DNA from: Streptomyces sp. SAI-135
Lineage (GTDB): Bacteria; Actinomycetota; Actinomycetes; Streptomycetales; Streptomycetaceae
Direction: 5' to 3'
NCBI RefSeq assembly: GCF_029893805.1
Contig: NZ_JARXYP010000002.1
Location: forward strand, 5,022,001 to 5,086,000
DNA length: 64,000 nucleotides
Shown here: positions 43,622 through 53,098 of the stretch, piece after piece
How positions within the stretch are numbered: the stretch's first letter is position 1
Layout of the letters: the number at the start of each line of letters is the position of its first letter
The notes under the pieces: model-generated
Databases searched by the model: none
Seen by the model: only the letters and a program-made list of their open reading frames with translations
Told to the model about the DNA's origin: nothing
Position numbers and translations under genes: made by a program

Positions 43622-45889
43622 TCAGCCGCGCCCACCCCCGTTGCCGTTCCCGTTGTTCGTGCCCTGGATGAAGCCCTCCGGGATGGAGAAGCTCGGCGTC
43701 GGGAAGGTGGTGTTGCCACCGTCGTTCCCGCCGTTGTCGTTGCCGCCGTTGTCGTTCCCGCGGTTGTCGCCGTTGTCGCCGTCGTCGTCGCCCTTGCCGG
43801 GGTCCTCCTTCTTCGGCATGTCCGGGATGTAGACGGTGTTGAACTGCGGGGCTTCCTTGCCCTCCAGGGCGCCGCTCATCATGTCGCGCCAGATCGGGCC
43901 GGGGACCTCGCCACCGAAGACCTTGCCGTAGCCGACGCCGCCGATGGTGATGTTCTTCATCTGGCGCTTGTGGGCGGGGTCGCCGACCCAGACCGCGCCG
44001 GCCATGTTCGGCGTGTAGCCCACGAACCAGGCCGCGTAGCGCTCGTCGGTCGTACCCGTCTTGCCCGCGCTGTCACGGCTGGGGCCGAGGCCCGCCTGGG
44101 AACCCGTGCCGTCCTCGACCACGCCCTTCAGGAGCGTGTTGATGGTGTCCGCGGTGTTCTCCGACATCGCCCGCGAGCAGGTCGACTTCGGGACCTGGAG
44201 GGACTTCGACTTCTCGCCGGCCCGCTGGGTGATCGACTCGATGGCGACCGGGGTGCAGTACATCCCGCGCGAGGCGAAGGTCGCGTACGCGTTCGCCATG
44301 GTCAGCGGGGACATCTCCTGGGTGCCCAGGGCGATCGACGGGGCCTGCTGGATCTTGCGGCCGTCGGCGCGCTGGACGCCCATCTTCGCGGCCATCTCCG
44401 TCACCGGGCAGATGCCGATGTCGCTGATCAACGACACGTAGTAGGTGTTGACCGACTTCGCCGTCGCGGTCTTCATGTCGTACGGGCCGGTCTCGGAGGA
44501 GTTCTCGTTCTCGACCGGGACGCCCTTCTCGTTCCAGACCTTGCCGTTGCAGGCCTGGACCGGGGCCGGGTAGTCCATCTTGTACGGCGAGGGGTAGATC
44601 TGCGTCGCCGGAGTACCGCCCTCTATGGCGGCCGCGGCCACGATCGGCTTGAACGTCGAACCGGGCTGGTAGCCCGCGCCGCCGCCCATGGAGCCGTTGA
44701 CCGAGAGATTGATCGTCGTCTCGTTCTTCTTGACGTTGATGCCGTACGGCCGCGACTGGCCCATCGCCAGGATCTTGCCGGTGCCGGGCTGGACGATGGT
44801 GGCCGCGGTGGCCACGTCGTCGTCCTGGTAGACGTGCTCCTTGATGGAGTTCTGCACCGACTTCTGGGCCTGCGGGTCCATGGTGGTCCGGATCGTCAGG
44901 CCTCCCTGGTTCCAGACCTTGGCCCGCGCCTCCTTGGTCTTGCCGAAGACCGGGTCGGTCAGGAAGACCTCGCGGACGTAGTCGCAGAAGAAGCCGGCGC
45001 CCTTGACCGCGGTGATGCAGCCGTTCTTCGGCTTGCTGACCTTGAGGCCCAGCGGCTGCTCCTTGGCCTTGTCGGCCTCCGCCTGCGAGACGTCACCGAC
45101 CTCGGCCATGCGCTGGAGCACGGTGTTGCGCCGCTTGGTCGCCTCGGCCTCGTCGTTGACGGGGTCGTAGCGGCTGGGGGACTGGACGATGCCCGCGAGC
45201 AGCGCCGACTGCTCCAGGTTGAGGTCCTTGGCGTGCCGGGAGAAGTAACGCTGGGAGGCGGCCTCGACGCCGTAGGCCTGCTGGCCGAAGAACGTGATGT
45301 TCAGGTAGTTCTCGAGGATCTTCTTCTTGCCGAGTTCCTCTTCGAGCTGGATCGCGTACTTCAGCTCGCGGATCTTGCGGCCGATGGTCTGCTGGGTGGC
45401 CTCGGCGACCTTCGTCGGGTCGTCACCGGCCTCCTCCACCGCGACGTTCTTCACGAGCTGCTGGGTGAGCGTGGAGGCGCCCTGGGCGACGCCGCCGCTC
45501 TGGGCGTTCTTGTTGAGCGCGCGCAGGACGCCCTTCAGGTCGACCGCGCCGTGCTGGTAGAAGCGCGAGTCCTCGATCGCGACGATCGCCTTCTGCATGT
45601 ACGGCGAGATGTCCTTGAGGTCGACCACCGTGCGGTCGCGCGAGTACACCGTGGCGATGGTGCCGCCCTCGCTGTCGAGGATGGTGGTGCGCTGGCTCAG
45701 CGGCGGGGTCTTCAGGTTGGTCGGGAGCTCGTCGAAACTCTCCACCGACCCCTTGGCCGCGAGCCCCAGTGCGCCGGCCGCGGGCAGCGCGATGCCGGCC
45801 ATCACCGCTCCCGCGAGGACACTGACACCGAGGAACTTGGCGGCCTGCTGCGTGGGCGACAGACCGCCGCCCGAGCGCTTCTTCGACAT
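43622..45889 (-). CDS. Bifunctional penicillin-binding protein (class A)
   Basis: 755 residues. A short cytoplasmic start and one membrane helix (FLGVSVLAGAVMAGIALPAAG) precede a GT51 glycosyltransferase domain with EDSRFYQHGAVD (~residue 105) and TLTQQLVKN. The transpeptidase domain has the SxxK motif in GSTFKPI (~410), SVN (~490) and KTGTTD (~605). It polymerises and cross-links peptidoglycan outside the membrane. A low-complexity Gly/Asn/Asp tail (GNDNGG repeats) ends it. It is divergent from wblA, as in other Streptomyces as I recall. Confidence 0.93.
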   Translation of the reverse strand: MSKKRSGGGLSPTQQAAKFLGVSVLAGAVMAGIALPAAGALGLAAKGSVESFDELPTNLKTPPLSQRTTILDSEGGTIATVYSRDRTVVDLKDISPYMQKAIVAIEDSRFYQHGAVDLKGVLRALNKNAQSGGVAQGASTLTQQLVKNVAVEEAGDDPTKVAEATQQTIGRKIRELKYAIQLEEELGKKKILENYLNITFFGQQAYGVEAASQRYFSRHAKDLNLEQSALLAGIVQSPSRYDPVNDEAEATKRRNTVLQRMAEVGDVSQAEADKAKEQPLGLKVSKPKNGCITAVKGAGFFCDYVREVFLTDPVFGKTKEARAKVWNQGGLTIRTTMDPQAQKSVQNSIKEHVYQDDDVATAATIVQPGTGKILAMGQSRPYGINVKKNETTINLSVNGSMGGGAGYQPGSTFKPIVAAAAIEGGTPATQIYPSPYKMDYPAPVQACNGKVWNEKGVPVENENSSETGPYDMKTATAKSVNTYYVSLISDIGICPVTEMAAKMGVQRADGRKIQQAPSIALGTQEMSPLTMANAYATFASRGMYCTPVAIESITQRAGEKSKSLQVPKSTCSRAMSENTADTINTLLKGVVEDGTGSQAGLGPSRDSAGKTGTTDERYAAWFVGYTPNMAGAVWVGDPAHKRQMKNITIGGVGYGKVFGGEVPGPIWRDMMSGALEGKEAPQFNTVYIPDMPKKEDPGKGDDDGDNGDNRGNDNGGNDNGGNDGGNTTFPTPSFSIPEGFIQGTNNGNGNGGGRG

Positions 45890-46396
45890 AGGGGCAGCCT
45901 AATCCGTACTCATGAGCGTTCAGGGGGAGCCCATGTCACGGCATGGCGACGGAAGCGGGCTCGACCGCGTCGGAGCGGGCATGACGACAGAAGCGCCCTA
46001 CCTTCTCATTCGCCGGACACGCGCACAGGCGTTGGCCTAAGCTGCTCTCAACTGTCACAGCAGTAGGGCCACGTATCAATACGTCCGGCGACCCCGAATC
46101 GTTCCGGAAGTTCCCCGACTTTTTTGGTGGGGGCGTGTCCGAATCCGCCTCGTGTGTCATCAGGTGCCCGTTGTGACGCAAGACAAGCGTCCTGGTATGC
46201 CGGGATAGTCACGTATGTCGCGGGCTCACTCCCCCGGGTGATCTGCCGCTTACGCATAGTCCGTTCGGGCCATTCAAGATTGGGCCCGAAGGGGGTGTTG
46301 CGCTGTGCCTGCCTTCCGTAACGTCCTCAACTGGCGGCGGTGAATATGCCGCTGCCGCCGTGGGGGAGCCTCGATTCGGGAGAGGACGGCGCCGGT
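45890..46396. promoter_or_regulatory. Long upstream region of wblA and PBP gene
   Basis: 507 bases between divergent genes, with several AT-rich patches (around 46060-46085, TTTTTTGGTGGG at 46121, AAGATTGGGC near 46278). wblA is known to be under developmental control, so such a long leader is expected. An upstream ATG at 46346 is in frame with wblA but I prefer 46397. No other gene is seen. Confidence 0.55.
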
Positions 46397-46735
46397 ATGG
46401 GCTGGGTAGTCGACTGGAGTGCGCAGGCGGCCTGCCGCACTACCGATCCGGATGAACTGTTCGTTCAAGGAGCAGCGCAGAACCGGGCGAAGGCGGTGTG
46501 CACCGGATGTCCGGTGCGCACGGAGTGCCTCGCCGACGCGCTGGACAACCGCGTCGAGTTCGGCGTGTGGGGAGGCATGACAGAGCGCGAGCGCCGCGCC
46601 CTGCTGCGCCGGCGGCCGACGGTCACGTCGTGGCGCAGGCTGCTGGAGACGGCGCGCGTCGAGTACGAGCGAGGGGTCGGGATCCTGCCCCTCGAGGACG
46701 ACGAGATCTACGAGAACTACGCGGCGGTGAGCTGA
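46397..46735 (+). CDS. wblA: WhiB-like iron-sulfur regulator WblA
   Basis: 112 residues from ATG 46397 (GAGAGGA upstream). The four Fe-S Cys lie in QAACRTTDPDELF, VCTGCPVRTEC, and FGVWGGMTERERRALLRRRP is the WhiB G-(V/I)-W-G-G turn with the basic tail. The sequence MGWVVDWSAQAACRTTDPDE is characteristic of WblA, a pleiotropic repressor of antibiotic production and a developmental regulator in Streptomyces (established for S. coelicolor). The setting beside a PBP gene and paired ArsA ATPases supports this. It may influence the butyrolactone island, which is inference. Confidence 0.93.
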   Translation: MGWVVDWSAQAACRTTDPDELFVQGAAQNRAKAVCTGCPVRTECLADALDNRVEFGVWGGMTERERRALLRRRPTVTSWRRLLETARVEYERGVGILPLEDDEIYENYAAVS

Positions 46736-46787
46736 GCGGGACGGGGACACCCCTCGACGACGAGGGACACCCCTCGACGGCGGATCA

Positions 46788-46819
46788 GAGGTGGGTCACC
46801 TCCGAGGTGGATCACCTCC
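46788..46819. repeat. Two tandem 16-bp palindromic units after wblA
   Basis: GAGGTGGGTCACCTCC and GAGGTGGATCACCTCC follow head to tail, each nearly self-complementary. Just upstream, GGGACACCCCTCGACG is also doubled. They lie between the convergent wblA and ArsA genes and may end transcription. Confidence 0.6.
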
Positions 46820-46908
46820 GGCGTGGGCCATTCTGCGGACCTTCGGGGGACGCCCTGCGGACCTCGGACCTCGGTGGTACCCCTCGGGCCGCCGAGCTCG
46901 GAGCCCGG

Positions 46909-48306
46909 TCAGTCCGTCGCGGTCCCGGGCAGCTCCGGCCGCCCGGCCGCGAGCCGGTTTCCGATGTCCCGCAGCCCCGCGAGGTCATGCACATCCCCGG
47001 GCAGCGCGGCCACTTCGGCCACCGCCACCTCGGGGTGGAGCGCGGTGAAGCGGTCACGCGTGCGCTGTTCACGGGAGAGCAGCTGCATACGATCCGCATG
47101 CAGCCTCAGCAGGCCCGCGGTGAGCTGGTCGACGGACCGGTCAGCCCCTGGGGCCGGCCGCTCCTTCTCCGTGTGCTTCGAGCTCGGGTTCTGCGGGTCG
47201 GCGGGGGAGCCTTCGTCAGGAGCCGGGGCCTCGGAAGCGGGAGATTCTGAACTGCCGTACGTGTCGGGAGAGTTACGAAGTCCAGCTTTCCCGCCCTCCT
47301 GATCGACAATGCGAGGCTCTTCAAGATTTTCCGCGGCCTCCAGGTTCTCCGCGGCGGCGAGCGCCCGCTCGGCCGAGAGCCGGTCGGCGCCGCTGCCGTG
47401 GACGCGGTTGAGCACCAGACCGGCGAGCGGCATGCGCTCCGCGGCCAGCCGCTCCACGAAGTACGCGGCCTCGCGCAGCGCGTCCCGCTCCGGGGCCGCG
47501 ACCACCAGGAACGCCGTCCCGGGTGCCTGAAGCAGCTTGTACGTCGCGTCCGCGCGCGTGCGGAACCCGCCGAACGTCGTGTCCATCGCGGCCACGAACG
47601 TCTGGACGTCCTTGAGGAGTTGACCGCCCAGCAGCTTGCCGAGGGTGCCGGTCATCATCGACATCCCGACGTTCAGGAACTTCATCCCCGCCCGTCCGCC
47701 CAGCTTGGCCGGGGCGGTGAGCAGCCGGATGAGCCTGCCGTCGAGGAAGGAGCCGAGCCGCTTCGGCGCGTCTAGGAAGTCGAGGGCGGAACGCGAGGGA
47801 GGCGTGTCGACGACGATCAGGTCCCACTCGTCCCGGGCCCGCAACTGCCCGAGCTTCTCCATCGCCATGTACTCCTGCGTGCCCGCGAAGCCCGCCGAGA
47901 GCGACTGGTAGAACGGGTTGTTCAGGATCGCGGCCGCCCGCTCGGCGTCCGCGTGCGCCTCGACGATCTCGTCGAAGGTGCGCTTCATGTCGAGCATCAT
48001 CGCGTGCAGCTCACCGCTCGCGGAGTCGTCGAGACCCTTGACCCGGCGCGGGACGTTGTCCAGCGAGTCGATGCCCATCGACTGGGCGAGCCGGCGGGCC
48101 GGGTCGATGGTGAGGACGACGACCTTGCGGCCCCGCTCGGCCGCGCGCAGGCCGAGGGCCGCCGCGGTCGTGGTCTTGCCGACACCGCCGGAGCCGCAGC
48201 ACACCACGATGCGGGTGCCCGGATCGTCGATCAGGGGATCGAGATCGAGCACGGGGGCGGGAGAAAGACGGTGGTGCCGGTCGTGCGCGTCGGCGTCCGG
48301 GCTCAT
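46909..48306 (-). CDS. ArsA/GET3-type ATPase (second of pair)
   Basis: 465 residues. The deviant Walker A is CGSGGVGKTTTAAALG (~residue 37), switch regions follow (TIDPARRLAQSMG; VVDTPPSRSALDFLDAP), and the C-terminal tail is long and acidic. It is a P-loop ATPase of the anion-transport/tail-anchored-protein family. It overlaps its paralogue upstream by ATGA, and the two probably form a heterodimer; loss of this complex type is linked to sporulation defects or membrane protein sorting only by inference. The low-complexity insert (residues ~320-400) is variable. Confidence 0.88.
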   Translation of the reverse strand: MSPDADAHDRHHRLSPAPVLDLDPLIDDPGTRIVVCCGSGGVGKTTTAAALGLRAAERGRKVVVLTIDPARRLAQSMGIDSLDNVPRRVKGLDDSASGELHAMMLDMKRTFDEIVEAHADAERAAAILNNPFYQSLSAGFAGTQEYMAMEKLGQLRARDEWDLIVVDTPPSRSALDFLDAPKRLGSFLDGRLIRLLTAPAKLGGRAGMKFLNVGMSMMTGTLGKLLGGQLLKDVQTFVAAMDTTFGGFRTRADATYKLLQAPGTAFLVVAAPERDALREAAYFVERLAAERMPLAGLVLNRVHGSGADRLSAERALAAAENLEAAENLEEPRIVDQEGGKAGLRNSPDTYGSSESPASEAPAPDEGSPADPQNPSSKHTEKERPAPGADRSVDQLTAGLLRLHADRMQLLSREQRTRDRFTALHPEVAVAEVAALPGDVHDLAGLRDIGNRLAAGRPELPGTATD

Positions 48307-49280
48307 GACATCCCCTGCTTCCGCAGCTCGGTGGCCAGTTCGTACAGACCCGCCAGGTCCATGCCCTCGGTCAGCAAGGGCAGTTCGTGCAGCGGCAGCC
48401 CCAGCTCGCCGAGCACGGAGCGCTGTTCGTGCTCCAGGTCGTACCGCTCGGCGTACTCCTCGGCCTGCTGGATCAGCGGATCGACCAGCTTCTCGGCGTT
48501 GCCCCCGCGGCGGGCGCCGCCGAGTCCGGCCGAGGACAGCGCCTTCGCCACCGCTGAACGCTGTGTGGTCCGTACGAGTTCCAGGTCGGTGCCGTCCAAC
48601 ACCTCCGGGCGCACCATGTTCACGACGATCCGGCCCACGGGCAGGTGGGCGGCCCGCAGTTCGGCGATGCCGTCCGCGGTCTCCTGGACGGGCATCTCCT
48701 CCAGGAGGGTCACCAGGTGGACGGCCGTCTCCTTGGACTTCAGCACCCGCATCACGGCCTGCGCCTGATTGTGTATCGGGCCGATCTTGGCGAGTCCGGC
48801 GACCTCGTCGTTGACGTTCAGGAAGCGGGTGATGCGGCCGGTGGGGGGCGCGTCCATCACGACGTAGTCGTAGACGAAGCGGCCGGACTTGTCCTTGCGG
48901 CGGACCGCCTCGCACGCCTTGCCGGTCAGGAGGACGTCCCTGAGGCCGGGCGCGATGGTGGTCGCGAAGTCGATCGCGCCGAGCTTCTTCAGGGCGCGTC
49001 CCGCTCCGCCGAGTTTGTAGAACATCTGGAGGTAGTCCAGAAGGGCCAGTTCGGGGTCTATGGCCAGTGCGTACACCTCCCCGCCCCCCGGAGCGACGGC
49101 GATCTTCCGCTCCTCGTAGGGCAGCGCCTCCGTTTCGAAGAGCTGCGCGATTCCCTGGCGACCCTCCACCTCGACGAGAAGCGTCCGCTTCCCCTCGGTG
49201 GCGAGGGCCAGCGCGAGGGCTGCGGCGACCGTCGTCTTTCCGGTCCCGCCCTTGCCGCTGACGACCTGGAGCCTGCTCAC
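48303..49280 (-). CDS. ArsA/GET3-type ATPase (first of pair)
   Basis: 325 residues with Walker A GKGGTGKTTVAAALA at the N-terminus, switch motifs in LVEVEGRQGIAQLFE and YDYVVMDAPPTGRI, and NMVRPEVLDG near the adenine site. It is a partner of the paralogue overlapping its 3' end. The shorter form lacks the acidic tail. Promoter and start lie at 49281-49375, divergent from the DUF4177 gene. Confidence 0.9.
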   Translation of the reverse strand: MSRLQVVSGKGGTGKTTVAAALALALATEGKRTLLVEVEGRQGIAQLFETEALPYEERKIAVAPGGGEVYALAIDPELALLDYLQMFYKLGGAGRALKKLGAIDFATTIAPGLRDVLLTGKACEAVRRKDKSGRFVYDYVVMDAPPTGRITRFLNVNDEVAGLAKIGPIHNQAQAVMRVLKSKETAVHLVTLLEEMPVQETADGIAELRAAHLPVGRIVVNMVRPEVLDGTDLELVRTTQRSAVAKALSSAGLGGARRGGNAEKLVDPLIQQAEEYAERYDLEHEQRSVLGELGLPLHELPLLTEGMDLAGLYELATELRKQGMS

Positions 49281-49375
49281 GTATTCGAGCGTAACCAGTC
49301 GAGGGCGAACCTAAGCAGGAGGCTGTGGATAACGCGGGCGCGGGCTGTGGGTGAGCAGCGGCTAAAGTCGGCCGC

Positions 49376-49540
49376 ATGACCAAGAAGTGGGAATACGCGA
49401 CCGTGCCGCTGCTCGTCCACGCCACGAAGCAGATCCTGGACACCTGGGGCGAGGACGGGTGGGAGCTCGTGCAGGTCGTGCCCGGGCCGAACAACCCCGA
49501 GCAGCTGGTGGCGTACCTGAAGCGGGAGAAGGCGGCGTGA
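49376..49540 (+). CDS. Small DUF4177-like protein
   Basis: 54 residues starting ATG 49376: TKKWEYATVPLLVHATKQIL, then DTWGEDGWELVQVVPG. This is the DUF4177 signature (WEY...LN..G.EGWELV). It is too short for many gene callers but has clean codon bias and a GTGA overlap with the following gene. Function unknown. Confidence 0.85.
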   Translation: MTKKWEYATVPLLVHATKQILDTWGEDGWELVQVVPGPNNPEQLVAYLKREKAA

Positions 49541-50007
49541 GCGGGGCGGTCGAGGCGCGGCTCGCGGAGCTGGGGCTGACGCTGCCGGACGTCGTGCCGC
49601 CGCTGGCCGCATACCAGCCGGCCGTGCAGTCGGGGGTGTACGTGTACACCTCCGGTCAGCTGCCCATGGTCGACGGCAAGCTTCCGGTCACCGGGAAGGT
49701 GGGCGCGGAGGTCACGGCCGAGGAGGCGAAGGCGCTGGCCCGCACGTGCGCGCTGAACGCGCTGGCCGCGGTGAAGTCCGTGGCCGGTGATCTGGACCGG
49801 ATCGCGCGCGTGGTGAAGGTCGTGGGGTTCGTGGCGTCGGCCTCGGACTTCACGGGCCAGCCGGGTGTGATCAACGGGGCGAGCGAGTTGCTGGGCGAGG
49901 TGCTTGGCGAGGCGGGCGTGCACGCGCGCAGTGCGGTGGGGGTGGCTGTGCTGCCGCTGGACGCGCCGGTCGAGGTCGAGGTTCAGGTGGAACTGGCCTC
50001 GTCGTGA
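49537..50007 (+). CDS. RidA-family protein
   Basis: 156 residues, GTG overlapping the previous stop. It has the RidA/YjgF core: YVYTSGQLPMVDGKLPVTGKVG, then ALNALAAVKSVAGDLDRIARVVKVVGFV and the end LDAPVEVEVQVEL. The Arg that binds the carboxylate in true RidA (in the RSAV segment HARSAVGVAVLP) is present. Such enzymes hydrolyse reactive enamines or imines formed by PLP enzymes. Co-transcribed with the DUF4177-like gene. Confidence 0.88.
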   Translation: MSGAVEARLAELGLTLPDVVPPLAAYQPAVQSGVYVYTSGQLPMVDGKLPVTGKVGAEVTAEEAKALARTCALNALAAVKSVAGDLDRIARVVKVVGFVASASDFTGQPGVINGASELLGEVLGEAGVHARSAVGVAVLPLDAPVEVEVQVELASS

Positions 50008-50382
50008 CACCGCCGGCCCGGTGGGGGCGGGCGTTTTGCGCAGTTCCCCGCGCCCCTGAGTGCCTGCGGCGGCCCGTTGCGGTCTCTGGGGGCTTCTGTA
50101 GCGCGTGCGGTCCGGTGGTGGGGTCGGTGCCGGGGTGGGGGGTATCCGTCCTCGGTCCGGCGGCTCGGCCCCTTTTACTGTCCCCTGTGCCGGACGCCGG
50201 CCGCTGCGGGCGGACACCCCCCACCCCGTCCCCTTGCCGCCGTCCGCGTCTGCACGAGCGTCCACATGTCCCACCCAGGGGCGCGGGGAACTGCGCGACC
50301 AGCCACGACGGACCCGCGGTCGCCCGGCAACCGGACGCAACCTGGTCTCGAACATCCGCGCGCCAGGAGTTAGCCTCCGGCC
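50008..50382. repeat. Intergenic region with Streptomyces-type inverted repeat pair
   Basis: 375 bases without a gene. GCGCAGTTCCCCGCGCCCCT at 50038-50057 is repeated in exact inverse at 50277-50296. This GGGGCGCGGGGAACTGCGCG block is a frequent dispersed intergenic element in Streptomyces genomes. Confidence 0.7.
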
Positions 50383-51252
50383 ATGGCAAACGGGCAGTGG
50401 TACCCAGCGGAATGGCCGGACCGTATCCGCGCGCTCGCGGACGGCACGCTGGTACCGGCGGTGCCCAGACGCGCCGCCACCGTGATGCTGCTGAAGGACG
50501 GCCCGGCCGGGACCGTCGTGCACATGCTGCGCAGGCGGGCCTCGATGGCCTTCGCCGGCGGTGCCTACGCCTACCCCGGCGGCGGCGTCGACCCCCGTGA
50601 CGACGAGCACCAGATCCACTGGGCGGGCCCCACGCGCGCGTGGTGGGCGGCTCGGTTCGGGGTGGACGAGACGACGGCGCAGGCGATCGTCTGCGCGGCC
50701 GTGCGGGAGACGTACGAGGAGGCCGGCGTCCTGCTCGCCGGTGCGACGCCCGAGACGGTGGTCGGTGACACCACGGGTGCTGAGTGGGAGGCGGACCGGG
50801 CCGCCCTGGTGGCCCGGGAGCTGTCCTTCGCGGAGTTCCTGGAGCGCCGGGGGCTCGTGCTCAGGTCGGACCTCCTCGGGGCCTGGACGCGCTGGATCAC
50901 ACCCGAGTTCGAACCCCGCCGCTACGACACCTGGTTCTTCGTCGCCGCCCTTCCCGAGGGGCAGCGCACCCGCAACGCCTCCACCGAGGCCGACCGCACG
51001 GTGTGGATCCGGCCCCAGGACGCGGCGGACGGCTACGACAAGGGCGAGCTGCTGATGATGCCGCCCACCATCGCCACCCTTCGGCAGCTCATCCCCTACG
51101 GCACCGCCGCCGACGCGCTCGCCGCCGCGCCCGACCGTGACCTGACCCCTGTGCTCGCGCAGGCCCGGCTGGTGGACGGCGAGATCGTGCTGTCCTGGCC
51201 GGGGCACGACGAGTTCACCAAACACATCCCGACCGGTGGAGCCTCCGCATGA
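50383..51252 (+). CDS. Nudix hydrolase
   Basis: 289 residues. The N-terminal strand AATVMLLKDGPAGTVVHMLRRRASMAF leads to YPGGGVDPRDDE; the Nudix box is completed after a long insert by VRETYEEAGVLL (~residue 110). The long insert and size resemble the NUDT19/acyl-CoA-diphosphatase-like branch. It overlaps an MBL-fold gene by four bases (ATGA), so both form an operon. Substrate unknown, possibly a CoA ester. Confidence 0.88.
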   Translation: MANGQWYPAEWPDRIRALADGTLVPAVPRRAATVMLLKDGPAGTVVHMLRRRASMAFAGGAYAYPGGGVDPRDDEHQIHWAGPTRAWWAARFGVDETTAQAIVCAAVRETYEEAGVLLAGATPETVVGDTTGAEWEADRAALVARELSFAEFLERRGLVLRSDLLGAWTRWITPEFEPRRYDTWFFVAALPEGQRTRNASTEADRTVWIRPQDAADGYDKGELLMMPPTIATLRQLIPYGTAADALAAAPDRDLTPVLAQARLVDGEIVLSWPGHDEFTKHIPTGGASA

Positions 51253-52079
51253 CCGACGCCGCAGCCCTCCCCGGCCAGCCGCGGGGCGGGGTCCTCTCGG
51301 GCCCCGCCACCGCGCGAGCCGTCAACGTCCTCGCGCCCAACGCCTCCGCGATGACCCTGGACGGCACCAACACCTGGATCCTGTCGGAGCCGGACTCCGA
51401 ACTGGCGGTCGTGGTCGATCCCGGTCCGCTCGACGAGGGACATCTGCGGGCCGTCGTCGACACCGCCACGACCGCAGGCAAGCGGATCGCGCTCACCCTG
51501 CTCACCCACGGCCACCCCGACCACGCCGAAGGCGCCGCCCGTTTCGCCGCCCTGACCGGTACCAGGGTGCGGGCCCTTGACCCCGGGCTGCGTCTGGGGG
51601 ACGAAGGGCTCGGCGCGGGTGACGTGGTGCGGGTCGGCGGGCTGGAGCTGAGGGTGGTCCCGACGCCCGGGCACACCGCCGACTCGCTGTGCTTCCATCT
51701 CCCGGCCGATCAGGCCGTCGTGACCGGTGACACCATCCTCGGGCGCGGCACGACCGTCGTGGCCCATCCCGACGGCCGCCTGGGCGACTATCTGGACTCC
51801 CTGAGGCGGCTGAGGTCCCTGACGGTCGACGACGGCGTCCACACCGTCCTGCCGGGCCACGGGCCCGTCCTGGAGGACGCCCAGGGCGCCGTGGAGTTCT
51901 ATCTCGCCCACCGGGCCCATCGGCTCGCCCAGGTCGAGACGGCCGTGGAGGACGGACACCGGACACCCGCTGCCGTGGTCGAACACGTGTACGCGGATGT
52001 GGACCGGTCGCTCTGGCCCGCCGCCGAGCTCTCGGTGCGGGCCCAGCTCGAGTACCTGGAGGAGCACGGGCTCATCTAG
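51249..52079 (+). CDS. MBL-fold metallo-hydrolase
   Basis: 276 residues. The metal motif is LTHGHPDHAEG (H-x-H-x-D-H, ~residue 85), followed by PTPGHTADSLCF, VTGDTILG and LPGHGPVLED. The C-terminal helical domain (VEFYLAHRAHRLAQVETAVEDG) is typical of the LACTB2/beta-lactamase-like group with a winged-helix tail. It is coupled to the Nudix gene. The stop overlaps the convergent nucleotidyltransferase gene by eight bases. Confidence 0.9.
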   Translation: MTDAAALPGQPRGGVLSGPATARAVNVLAPNASAMTLDGTNTWILSEPDSELAVVVDPGPLDEGHLRAVVDTATTAGKRIALTLLTHGHPDHAEGAARFAALTGTRVRALDPGLRLGDEGLGAGDVVRVGGLELRVVPTPGHTADSLCFHLPADQAVVTGDTILGRGTTVVAHPDGRLGDYLDSLRRLRSLTVDDGVHTVLPGHGPVLEDAQGAVEFYLAHRAHRLAQVETAVEDGHRTPAAVVEHVYADVDRSLWPAAELSVRAQLEYLEEHGLI

Positions 52080-52896
52080 GGGTCTTCGTGCCGTGCACGC
52101 GCGTGTACTCGTCCGCCAGCCAGGGGCCCAGATCGTCGACGTACGCGCGCAGCACGTCCGGGTCGGCGGTCGGGGCGTGGCCGAGGGCGGCCGCCGCCCT
52201 CAGCTGCTCGGCGCGCTCGGGGTAGTACGCGGCGAAGACCTCCGCCATCTCGCCCAGGTCGCTCGTCCAGCCGTTCCAGCGGGGCATGACCAGGGTGAAC
52301 GCGGTGCGGACCAGGTGGCGGGACAGGAAACGCACCAGGCGGGTCCGGGCCCCGTCCGAGTCCGCCGTCCCGATCCGTTCCCGCCAGCGGGGGAGCAGGA
52401 GGTCGAGGTCGCCGTTGGTCTCGCGGGCCAGGAGGGAGTCGGGGCGGTAGCGGGGGAGGTACTCCGCCAGGTCGTCGCCGAGCAGCGGGGTGCACAGACA
52501 GGCCACGAACCAGCCCAGGTCGTGGCGCTCCAGGTCGCTCAGCAGGAGATCGCGGCTGTACAGCAGCGTTCCGACCCCGTCGATCTGCGGGAACTCCTTG
52601 TCGAGCGCCTCCCCGAGTTCCCGTACGCCCTCCCGGTCCGCGTCGGTCGGCTCGTCCCGCAACGCCAGCAGGAGGTCGAGGTCGCTGTGGCCCACGCGCG
52701 CGGTGCCGCGCGGGACCGAGCCGTAGAGGTAGGCGCTGTGCAGCCGCGGCCCGAACAGGTCGAGCACCCGGTCGCGGGCGGCGGCGACGACCGGGCGGAA
52801 GGGCTGCGGGATCCGTCCGAGGGAGCCCTCGCGCTCGATGAAGCCCTGGGCGTCGAGTCCCTTGGGGGCGGGGGGAGGAACTGTTTCGGCGGCCAT
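52072..52896 (-). CDS. Nucleotidyltransferase-domain protein (aminoglycoside adenylyltransferase-like)
   Basis: 274 residues. The polymerase-beta motif is YLYGSVPRGTARVGHSDLDLLLAL (~residue 57), with both Asp of the DxD metal site. The helical C-terminal half fits an AadA-like or MNT-type fold but no resistance role can be claimed. A predicted second carboxylate lies in VGTLLYSRDLLL. Probable chromosomal nucleotidyltransferase of unknown target. Confidence 0.8.
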   Translation of the reverse strand: MAAETVPPPAPKGLDAQGFIEREGSLGRIPQPFRPVVAAARDRVLDLFGPRLHSAYLYGSVPRGTARVGHSDLDLLLALRDEPTDADREGVRELGEALDKEFPQIDGVGTLLYSRDLLLSDLERHDLGWFVACLCTPLLGDDLAEYLPRYRPDSLLARETNGDLDLLLPRWRERIGTADSDGARTRLVRFLSRHLVRTAFTLVMPRWNGWTSDLGEMAEVFAAYYPERAEQLRAAAALGHAPTADPDVLRAYVDDLGPWLADEYTRVHGTKTPR

Positions 52897-53098
52897 GGGA
52901 TCACTCTGCCCGGCGGCCGACCCGGGGACGGCTCATTTACGGCCCTGGGCGGCCCGTGTGGGGCCGAACGTGGTCACCGCCGGGTAGGGAAAGGGTGGGC
53001 GGCGCGAAGTGCCGCGGGAGCGGGGAGCTGTGGCGATCATCCGTCGCCGGTACCGGTCAGGTCGGTCAGTGCGGCGATCCGGCGATCCGGCGACACGA

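Noticed and set aside
48307..51225. Minus-strand extension of the ArsA gene to ~1438 codons
   Set aside because: The ArsA protein starts at ATG 48306; the rest is antisense to RidA, Nudix and other genes and has no domains.
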